Shown: positions 23,674-35,600 of the stretch, in pieces | Numbering within the stretch: position 1 is the stretch's first letter | Layout: each line of letters begins with the position of its first letter | From: Schistosoma mansoni | Lineage: Eukaryota; Platyhelminthes; Trematoda; Strigeidida; Schistosomatidae | DNA length: 64,000 nt | Direction: 5' to 3' | Assembly (NCBI RefSeq): GCF_000237925.1 | Contig: NC_031498.1 | Span: 27,920,963-27,984,962 of the forward strand | Made by a program: the position numbers and the translations under genes | Notes under the pieces: generated by a model | Seen by the model: only the letters and a program-made list of their open reading frames with translations | Databases searched by the model: none | What the model was told of the DNA's origin: nothing

Positions 23674-26600
23674 GTATGGATTTGGAATGTTTACTTTTTT
23701 TTGAAATTTAGACTAAGGATTCATGCTTTATAATTTTGGTTCATGTATCATGGTGATTTTTTGTTTAAAACGGAATCTATTTTATCAGGGCAACTTATGT
23801 TTTCATTATTTTTAATTATAAAATATAGAGACTGACAGAATTTCGAGCACCATCATGGCCCCCAAAGGCACTGGTACGGACAAGGGTGGGGAGAGTCTGC
23901 TCTCTCTCTCGAAATGCTGTCACGTGACCACGCCTACACAGACAAATAGGGAAGTCCTAGTCCATGCCTTCTCACCGAAATTGAGAAGACGAAAAACGGA
24001 TGTCCGGCGTATCAACTGGTTTGGTGGATATGAAGAACTCGCCGAGTGGGTTTGGAAAGTCCTAATTCCAAACAGATGGTGTACATGCGCTCCAGGATCG
24101 TGAGGGAATAAATGGAGTATGAACGTATTGTTTGTCACCAGCTACCATGGGACGGCATCTAACGTTGCCATACTGCCCTGTGGTTTAAACTTCCAGGTCA
24201 AAGTCTCGGTGACTGTCCCCCTAAGGGAACCACGTGCATCTGTCAGGGCGCCCCGGCAGTATTCTAGCTCCCACACATTGAATTTGTGTGGCGTATGTAT
24301 ATGTATATTTGGTGCCTCTTTGTATCAAAGGTTATGGTTTAGATAAATAAGTATGTAATAAATGTTATATGTAGATGCATAGTCAACTAAATTAAGGAGT
24401 TACTCTTTTATGAAACCTTTTTAAATGGATCTCGGAATTATTTCCACGTGTAGGATACAACATTCATATCTCCTGTCCTGCTATCTCAACAAATTTGTTA
24501 ACTTTAATACGGAATTTCTAATGATTAACTGTTTCGTACTTATTTTAATGCTTATTATACGATAAGGAACTTGAAAATGGTATCATTTATACACTTAGGA
24601 ATATTATGAAGGATTGCAAATGACGTCTTAGAAACCCTTTCCACTGAAATTAGCTTCACTCTAGTTAATTCATTTTAGACGGTTTCTTTTCCCTTGTTGA
24701 AAGCAGAACTGGTACTTTGTAGAGATTACTAGACAACATTTATACCAAATATAAGGTATTGCTGAAACAGTTACCCCGGTATCGTCTTTCTATTAAACTT
24801 AGTGAAATGTTACCAGGATTTCTTACTATCTATACATGATTTTGTCTCCCTGTGTACTCATACGATATTAAAAGGCATGAATTTTCCTAGCTCCTGTTTG
24901 CGTCACGTAAGGTCGTTTGTACATTAATTCATCTTCACTCTAGAGAACTGTCATTTCCTGTTCTTTACAAATCATGGTCAGTAGAGGTAATCATGACGGT
25001 ATTACTTAAAATTGTCAAGGTAACCTAAACTGTTTCCCAACACCGCAGAAATGTTTTTCATGAATACATCCGCTTCCATCCTGATTTTAAATTTTAGTGA
25101 GCGAATAAACTTAAATTTACAAACTTTCTGAATTGTAAACACAAATAGTGTTTGTTTTCAAAATATTTTAGTTCTAAAGGTTCTGGAACCAAATCAAATT
25201 CTATACGCCCGACTTCCATGAGTACAGAGCATTTAAATCAAGATTTGTTAGCACCAAATGGATTATCTCAAGAGCCCATCATAACAACTAACACTTTGGA
25301 CACATTTAATCCTTGTTCAGACGCAGATTGCCTTTGTTCTTTGGGAATCGCTCAACATCAGGATCATGAGATTACGGAATGTAACAAATGTATAAAATAC
25401 CATCACGAAAATTTACATACGTCTTCCGGACATATAAAATCTAACATGAGTTCAGACTCCCACTCATTTATTATTTCTAACCCCAGCGCCGTTGCAGATA
25501 CTTATGATTTATCTGATCATAGTCGTGATTCGTCTTATCCTGATGATCATTTCAACCGTATGGTACCTTCTCAAACTGAGTTACCTAATACCTGCTATGA
25601 GTTAGGAGAAGATAGACATGCTAAGGCAATAGAAGAAATTGAAAGATACTATGGGGGACGTTTGAGAACCCAGCGCGCTGCAAGGATTATACAAAATGCC
25701 TATAGAGATTATCGTTTGAGAGCGGAATACGCACGATTGAAACTAGAAAAAGGAATCAGTCGTATACGAGAAAGAAACTCAAGCAAAATCGTCCAAAACA
25801 AAGTTAATTCCAATCACGTTCTAAATAAAGGTGACTATGCGATTTCCAAACCTACAGATGACGTCGATGACTTGGTTATCGAGAGAGCATACGTTGACTG
25901 GTTACCAGAAGCAGGTGTTAATCAGACTGAGTTACAAAATTCGATTAACAATGAAGCACATTTGGCTGACGGTAATTATCCTAAAACTCATCCTCATATC
26001 TCACAGTCTTGTACAGTTCCTCATACTGATAGTTTACCGACAATTTATGATTCTCCACCTGTTCCCAGTTATTTGTCTCCTGCTAATACGAAGTCTAGTA
26101 TCAATAATCAGAATTTAAGGATGTGTAATCCACACTTGATGCATTTTTCAGCTCCAAACTCATCTCTAAATTACAATAATGATCTTATTCAGATACCCAG
26201 TGAATATTTCTGCAGTCCTTCTACTAAACAGGTAACAGTATTTAACAGTTCGCAACCACAATGGGTCAGTTCTCTTCCTAACAATTTTGATCACTATTCG
26301 AATACTCAAGTAAATACTACCTGCGAACATTGTTGTTGTACTCGTCAACCTAGTCTAACTCAGCATTATGGTGTTGAGTGTTTTCCGAAATTCAGTGATA
26401 TATCTCCGAGCGCACCAGGTTCATCTGTACATAGAGGAGTTTATCTCAAAAAGTGCTGTTTACCATCCAGTATTCCGAACCGTTCAAGTTTTCGTAACAA
26501 TTGTTGTCCTTATTGTATAACTATCCCAAATTCGAAGACCACCTCTTCGGCAAACAAATTACCTGCTTTGGTTTGTTTACCTGCATCTAGAGCTCTCATA

Positions 26601-29600
26601 CCACCTCAAATTTGTAATAATGGATGCCCAGGAATTTCTTTCCCTGTGGGAAAAGTATACAAAACACCAGCAGTTATTTCATCCTGTGTCCCTCTGAACA
26701 ATGAATTACTGCAGTTGCATCCGACGCAGTTAGTAAATAATGTTCCACTTGTTCCGTTACACCATGTGGAGTCTCTTAATATTAATAAAAGTGATTCTTC
26801 TCAAAAACAACATCCAACATATGTAACCTGCGGAGGCAATTGTTGTCATATCCCTAATTCGTGTCAATTACACATGCATCCTTCATATCTTCCACATAAC
26901 TTATCAAGTCAAACTGTTCATCCAACTATTGTAACTCCATTTTCCCATAGAAATACCTGTATAAATCGATTACCCAATGCTCAGGAGAAACGTAGAAAAC
27001 GAGCTTATCGTATTGGTTTAAACATATTCAACAAGTAAGGAATTTCCAGTTATACCTGTTGCTTTATTTACAACTTTTGATACTGTTCTTTTGGAATATA
27101 TTTAGTTTTCGATTATTCATTTATGCACGAACATCATTTTTAAAGCTTCGAGATATTCAGAAGGGGTTTTGTGGAGATTTCAGTATTTTCATAGTTGAAA
27201 TCATGAGTCAATTGAAGCTAGACCACCATGGAAAACCTGGAAGCACTGGACAGCCGTCTAGTCCTACTATAGGACTCCTCTGCGAGACTTTAAGGTCCTG
27301 GGTTTGAATCTCGGGAGCGCGGGATCGTGGATGCGCACTGCTGAGGTCCCATAGTAGGACGAGACGGCCGTTCAGTGCTTCCAGGTTTCGAGATATATGT
27401 GGGGTCGTTAAAATAGTGAGACGCTTTGGTATTCTATAAAATGAATTCTGTAAACATTTCTAATTATTTTACTTGAGTGTTGGGATTACAGTGTTTCCAG
27501 TTTCCAATATGATTTCATCAATGAATAGATTATATCCACACTCGTACTGGGTATTATGTTGACTGTGACCCGTAATCTATTTAGTGTGGTATGACTTCTA
27601 AGGATGATGCAAAGTTGTACTAGCATCTATTTTGCTTATAACTTACCGAATATTTAGTGGTTTGGGCTGCCTATACTACTTTCTGCTACCCTTATCATAA
27701 TCCTGATACATTATATATCGGTTGTTGCAGATTGGATGTACTTTCGTGGCTCATATTTATTCGTTAATAATTCTGTTCATGTCACGTATTAATAGCTACG
27801 TTTTTCTGTACCAGTTTATCATTTTAATTTCACTCTCTTGGCCTGACTTTCACCTCGTACTTGTTTATCGATATAGTTTTTTGTAGTTTATCATTCAATA
27901 AGCTATACGCTAAGTAGAACCTGACATTTATATACACCGATTCAAGTTGCCACATCTTATCAACATCGTAAGATGCTAAATTAATATAAGTATTCACAGT
28001 ATTAGTAGTTGTCGAAAAGATTAGGAATAGATCAGATTCGAGAAGAAAATATGGATTCTCGGAGCGAAAAAATCTCCAGATATTTAAGATGCTTATGATT
28101 TTAGAAGAGACAAGTGGATGCATTTGCACTATTGCGAACGATTCTGAGCCATATTTTCTAAATTCACTAACCACTGGTTACGATGGTCGCGCCGATCCCA
28201 ACCAGATTTGTCTGGACCTATCATCTACCGAACATGTTTCTTTATACTCATCTATAGTTTTGTACAACTAAACGTCATTCTCCAGATTCATTTCATGTGG
28301 TAGTGTAAAAATTCTTCTATGAATAAACAATTAATTACATAATATCACCTTATAATTTACACTTTCTTCAGTCAGATTACTATCACTTCTTGTTTGTTTG
28401 ATATCAAAACATAACGATTTGTCATTTTGGTTAACTTTGTTGAAGTATTTAAATAGATGTAAGTATCTAGTTAGTATAAACAAATAATTTATTTACAATA
28501 TAGGTCACCTGTAAAAGGGATTGATTTTCTGATTAAGAATGGATTTCTGGAGAATTCCCCACAGCTGATTGCTCGTTTTCTGTTAACCCGTAAAGGTTTA
28601 AGTCGGATCGCCATAGGTGAATATCTTGGGAATACAAAGAATGAAATTGCACAGTTGACAACACGGTAGGTTCAATTTACTGAGAAAATTGTTTTTTTTT
28701 AAATTTTCTTATTCATACTTTTTTGTTTCGTCGTTTTTGTTCACGGAAGTGCTGTATGTCCGATTTCTATCAGGTGTTTATTTCCAGTTTTTGTACAGTA
28801 TTAAGCATCTTATGGCTGCTTTAAACTGAGTCCGTGTTATAGATAATGCCAATTTTCGACTTTTCCCAGAAGATAAAGTAAATCAGGCCCTGGTACGGCA
28901 GAGAGTGGTGAGAGTACGCTCTCTCTCTCCAAATGCTCTCACATGGCCACGCGTACATAGCCTCTGCCAGGGAAGTCCTACTCACTACCTTCTCGTGGCG
29001 AGGGTGGTGTTGTTTACGAAATTGAGAGGACGAAAAGCGAATGTCCGACGCTTTAACCGGTTTGGTGGACATGGAAAGTCAACCTAGGGGAGTTGGAAAA
29101 CCCTGATTCCAATCCAATGGTCACATAAGCTCCAGTATGCTAAGGGAACAAATGGCGTATGAACCAATTGTTGGTCACCAGCTACCATGGGACTCCATCT
29201 CCTTACGTTGCTCCACTGCCTTGTGGATCAGTGTAGGCAGTGTCGAGCCACCTAGACTGGTAGCCACATTGCAACTTGATCGATAGCATTCGATCAGCAC
29301 TAAGAAGGACTTGACACGCATGACATTGATCACCACCCAGTGATCAGTCAATTGTGGGAACAAATGGCGTATGAATCAATCGTTGATGACTGTCTATCAT
29401 GGGACTGCGTCTCTCCTCACGATGCTCCACTGCCTTGTGGATGAGATCTTTAGGTCAAAGGCTCTGGGCTACTATGGTTTTGGTAACACAGTAGCGTGTG
29501 ACAACTAATATTTCATAAGAGTAATAATAACTTTCATCTGTCATCGGCAAAATAATAAGTACAGTACATATCAACAACATAGCCGTTGTCAGCTGTTTAT

Positions 29601-32600
29601 AAATTTAGTTTTCAATATTTTAAAACTTTCTTCTAGGGACGTTCAACATGTTGCATAGGTAATAAGGCCGATCAATATTCTTATTTTTAACATATGAAAG
29701 TTTGTTGCTTTTAGTCATATATAGAGAGATAAACATCTAACTGTTGTATACAAAACGACAAGTTATATTCGTTTACCATGAACACAAACTGTTATTTTGT
29801 CACTATGAACTATGAAATTATTGATTTGTTTGTTAAATGAAATGGGCGTATTAGGGTTAGATAAGTTATTTTAGTAGACAAAGGTATGGAGATGTGATAG
29901 TTTTTGGGATTATAAATGAATATAGACTATTGGCGTGTACATTAGTCAAAACTTGAATAACTGTTTGTTATTATCATTAAAAACGGTCCCTCCCTAGAGA
30001 CAATTTATACAGATCCGATTAGGTTTTCTTCAATTTAATGGGAAGAAAATAATCTCAGATGTGTAGTTCATGTTGTTTTCGGTGAGGATTTGTACGAAAT
30101 CATGGTTTGTATTTCGTTGTCATGAATAGGGTATGTTATCATAATCTATAGAGTGTTTATCATGTACAGGCTTTTACACATTGGATTTTGATCTGGACGA
30201 TCTTTTTGTAATGATTATTGGTTACTATTCGATAACTCAAACTAAAGTAGATGCAACAGGGTACTAACCTGCAAACTGTTTATCGAAAGTCAAATTCTTT
30301 GAACAGCCCTAACGTTAATCATAGTGATTTAACCTATTTTAAATGGTGCGAGGTTTAACTTTTTTCAAATATCTGCAATTCATAGCTGAAATGACTAAGT
30401 ATTAGATATCACTATATCTCCATCCCAATTTAATTGATAGTCTAAGTGTAATTTTGTCATTCATGTAATTGATTTGTTTCAATGTTTGATTTTCAAAGTA
30501 CTTTATTACAGTAAAATCAAACAATAAACTGGTAGAAAAATTATTTTTATCAGTATGGGAATTCATGGAAGTTGTATTTCAACTGTTTAATTTACGAGTC
30601 AACCTACGCTAGACTACCGTTTCGTCCTAGTATGCGGCTACTCAGCATTGCGCGCTTAAGTTGACTCGTGATTTTCAACTGTTAAGCTCATATTTAATCC
30701 TGTAGCTTCGTTTAGTACATAAAAAAGCCAAAATATCATATAGACTACTTCGATTTTATCAGTACAAATGCTGAAATGTTATTACTTAACTCTTTATTAC
30801 ACAACAATCTATGCATAATTATGTTGTAAAACCTTGTCAAGAAATTTAATTTAGATTTCAGAAAACACCCTATGAACTTTGTACATTTTTGTTGTTGTTG
30901 CTTAAGGTCATAGTTACAGCACATTAGACAGACGGTTATATTGAAATGTTTTAAATTTATTCAATGTTGATGATTCATACATATTGTTTTATTAAAGTAG
31001 TGTATAGACAAACTTTTTCAAACTAACGAAAAAAAAAGGTCAATAGATTTGTTTTATCGATAGTGTTTTCACATTTGACTTATACACATTAAATTCACTA
31101 CGTATATACCTCTACCAGGGAAGTCCTACTCACTGCCTTCTCGTGGCGGGGGTGTTGTTCACAAAAGTGAGAGGACGAAAAGCGAATGTCCGACGCTTTA
31201 ACCGGGTTGGTGGATGTGGAGGATCCACCTGGGGGAGTTGGAAAACCTTGATTCCAAACCAATGGTGCACATGGGCTCCAGTATCCTATGGAGACAAATG
31301 GTGTATGAATCAATCGTTAGTCACCGAGTACCATGTGACTGCATCTCCTCACGATGCTCCACTGCCTTGTGGATCAGACCTTTAGGTCAAAGGCTCCGGG
31401 TGTGGCCCCCCTAAGAAAACCACCTGTTTCAGTTTGGGCATCTGGGCAGTATCACAGCCCCCACAAATCAAATGAGATTTGTGCGGCGCATATGTATCTA
31501 GTGCTTCCTTGTACCAATATTTATATGTTTAAATAAATAAATAAAAACTTCGAAAGCTCGGTGTTTCATTTTTTTCATTTGACTTTTTATTGGCAAAATA
31601 CTTTTAGACATTTTATTCGAGAATTGAAATTTCGGAACAAAGAAGTTGATGAAGCATTACGTATATTGTTGGGGTGTTTTCGGACACCAGTAAGTTGTTT
31701 TATTATCTCTGTAAAAGTTATCATTTTGACATAGCCTTTCAGTACAAAGTTTAAATTACCATTGGTTTCGAAATTAGTTGATGATTTCTCATTTGAATTT
31801 CATTATTTCATCCAAAAAAACAACAAAACAGATATATGATACCTTTTGATGTTTGTCATATATCATCTATAAGGGAGACAAGCGATCGTATTGTTGGTTT
31901 GACGAAACATATACTGTTTGGAAACCTGTTTCGTACAGTCCGTCTGTGAGTCATGCAGTGTATAAGGAATTGGTTGCGGGAATCTTTTTTAGCATAGTTG
32001 GATAGTGTTGGAATAACTCAGTTTGCTGTTCTGTAGTTAAAGCTAAGAATTCTTGTTATTAAATAACTTTTTGAAGATTCGGAATCATTTGGAAGTGTTT
32101 TTAGAAAAATAGCTGTTGAATAATCTTCATTATTTCTTGCATAATCCATCTTTCAATAATTGTGATGTTTAGTTTTATTGTCGAACGCGGTGATTTCAAT
32201 CGAAATTTATCAGAGTGGCATATGTTTATTTTTCGGACGATTGATTTTTTAGTTTGCATTTGTTAATCTAATCCGTATCCAACCAATCTGAACTGGTAGA
32301 CGATTCCAGAATGTTACTTTTTTACTGTATATCATTGTTAACTCTTACTTCCGCAAAATATTTATATATACTGGTTACGCTTATTAGGCACGGAAACGTC
32401 AGTGAATTCTTACGTTTCATAGTTCTATAGTTTGTGGTTTTTTATTTCATTGTGCTTTTCATCTTTTCTTTTCGAGCCACATTGAATTTTTCAGTACCAC
32501 TGTTAATATTAAGTTTTTTTCTTGTGAATAGTCTTTCGCTGCATAACATATTTAGGATTCTATATCTGTTCTTCATGCTTTGTATGCATATTTACTTTCC

Positions 32601-35600
32601 TCTTTTTTATTTTGTGTTTACATACGTGACAAAACTTAGTACGTCATGGTCAACGTTGATAGTTTGGATAGCTCTTCAAACTCTCACTTTAGAAATAGCA
32701 CTTTTATTCATGTAATTATGGATGGTGATATAGACATACTTAAAGGTTGATAAATAAGTAGTTTAATGTTTTGTACTGAATATTTGTTTTTTTTTTGCAA
32801 GTAGTTGCAAAACATTGCAGGACAAAACAATCGATTTTCGAAGATTCATTATCCTGGTTACTGCTGGTGTCGTTCACCATTTTTTAAAATAATAACTGTC
32901 TACTTATAAGTAGTTAAATAAATTTTTAATTTTATTTGAGTACGATGAGCAAAATTGACTAGTAGTTTTCTATATTATTTTCAGGGTGAATCACAAAAAA
33001 TTGTTCATCTATTAAATGAATTTCAATCAGCTTATGTAGAACAGAATGCATCTCTTGTAAAATCACAATTTAGAAGTTCCGATACTGTTATGATATTAGC
33101 ATATGCAATTGTTATGTTACACACAGATATGTATAGTCCAAATGTTCGACCACAGTCAAAGATGACAAAAGAGGAGTTTGTTCGAAATTTGCGCGGTGTT
33201 GACTCTGGTAAGCAAAATGATTGATTTCTATTGGTTTCCTATGAAAAGTATTTCTCTTTTGTCAACAGATTCCTGTTTTTTTCATTGTCTTGGATCATGT
33301 CTTTGTATAAATAAATTTGATAGGTGATTCAGCTGACAATGTATAGTTGTGTGGTGTCAAAATTTTCTGTAGGCTGTGTTTATAATGTCTACTTGTTCTA
33401 TGATAATTTACACGTGACTTTGCTTATAAGGTCTGGTGTATCCGTAGGTGTTTGTTAAGTCTGTTCAGCTAAAACATTCTTTTGCATGTCTTAAATATAT
33501 TGTATAATCACTGTAGTAACAAACCATTGATTTGTATTTATATGAGTATTCCATGTGATTCGACATACCATTAGATACATAAAAGTTAATAGATTATTTT
33601 AATAAACAATGTTAGTTTTAACATGTAATTGCTGACTGAAAAATACCGTGAAAAGATTAAGTTTCATTTGTGATAATTCGTTATGTATTTGGAAAAACGT
33701 ATTTGGTAAAACGGAATTCTGCATTTTTTGTCCTGGTTTGTTTAGCCTGATACTCAGGTACTGTGAACTCTTGCTTATGGCGAACTCAAAGTTGAGAATC
33801 TATAGTTGTGTTCGTCTCTATTGTCCATTATTCACCTTTTTATATTGAATTCCGCCACAAATTATATCTTGGAAGTTTTCTTGGCATAAAGTTCTAGCGT
33901 TTGATGTCCCACAATGTTCACTTATCGACTTAAAATACTCAAATAGTCTTAGTCGATGATGATGTTAACATAATTGAGAATCTTCTGATTAAGTCGATAG
34001 ACAATTTGAACATGTTCATGATGTGTTTGCCTCCTTTAAAATGTAAATTGTTGCTTCAAAACGGGTCTGCATTATCGCTTAGATTGATCATGGAGAATGA
34101 AGTAATTGAGGTTCTTGATTACTCCATTTATCTTGAAAGCACCTTCAACCCTATTTGATCGATGTCTAGCGAAATATCAGCACAGATTCAAAAGCTCGCT
34201 TGACTTCCGCGAACTTGTAACACTTGCAGACGTAGACGTAATGTTCTTTTCCCAAGCAGAGCTCCAGTAAATTGTATATCAATCCACTGATATTTCGTTA
34301 TGGCTGTAAAATGTAGTTTATAAACGTAGAAGATATACATAGGTTGCCGAATTTCTATCTCTGAAGCATTGCTCGCAATTTGTGAACAACTCAGCGAAGA
34401 TAGCGAATCCTTTGCTGTTGTTGAGACTCGACTGAGTTACTTTGGTATATGTATTACTTGTTTCCAAACTAAAACGTGACTCCAATCTGTTAAATCGTTA
34501 TTTGTTGAACATCTTTGTTGATGTAGACTATCTTATTAGAGTTTGCGCAATCGGTGATTGCAGACGTTGGTAGGATTGTTCAGAACAACACATACAATCG
34601 CTCTATACATGCTGTAGGTTAATGTTTTCAATAAATATGCCTTTTCATTCTGCATTCTGTAAATATGTACTGAACGTTTGATCTTTCTCATTATCATTAT
34701 TATCACATCGTTTCGACTCTTCTGGTGTTCATCATGTTAATTTGCTATAGTTGTGGTAACCTCATATTAGTGTTAGGCCTTGTTATGTATTGATTAAAAC
34801 TGAGTGGCAAAACAGTTTGTACGTACAAATTCAGTAACCAGTCACTTTCCAAAATATACAACAATCTTTTATATTTGATGTAGGAAATAAATAAATATCG
34901 TAAATACAATTCACCGACTCATTCTGATGACAATCAGGCATTCTGTTCTTAAACGTCATATTTTGTATTTCGTTATATTTTAAGGTGAAGATTTAGATCG
35001 AGATTTTCTGCTTGGTATTTACGATCGAATCAAATCTCAAGAAATGTCTGTACAATCAGACCATACAGATCAAGTTCGTAAAATACAAAAACATTTAACA
35101 GGTCCTCAAAAGCCTCTTAATCTATCAGTACCTCAAAGGAGATTGGTTTGTTACTGTCGACTTTATGAGGTTAGTTGCTTTCATTGTTGCATCTATCATT
35201 CATAACGTTATCTAATTTGGTGTAATGAATAGTTTGAGAAATTGGAACTTATCTTAGGAAATTGCTTTCAGTATCTTTGAAATGATATACAGAATCTAAG
35301 TGAATTTATAAATGAACGGTTAAACCTATCGTATGAAATTTTTATGTGTATCGAACATTTAGCTATCATTTCTGTTAATTTCGAAAGCAGTTTATCATTT
35401 ACAAGCTGCTATTACTCCCGTATACTTGTCACAAAACAGTCTTGTTTCTTAATTGTAGCATAACTGAAGGTTTTCTAACAACAGGGAGTGAAGAGTAGAG
35501 TGGATTTGTCCATCTAACATATTTCTAAACATAACCTTGTTATCAACCTAAGCAGGTTTATCAGCAATTAATTTCAAACTAGTTCTTTTTGTTGTGTCCG

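Noticed and set aside
32434-32715. 93-codon frame in IQSEC intron 4
   Set aside because: Phe/Leu-rich product of T-rich intron DNA; no splice sites fit and there is no family motif.
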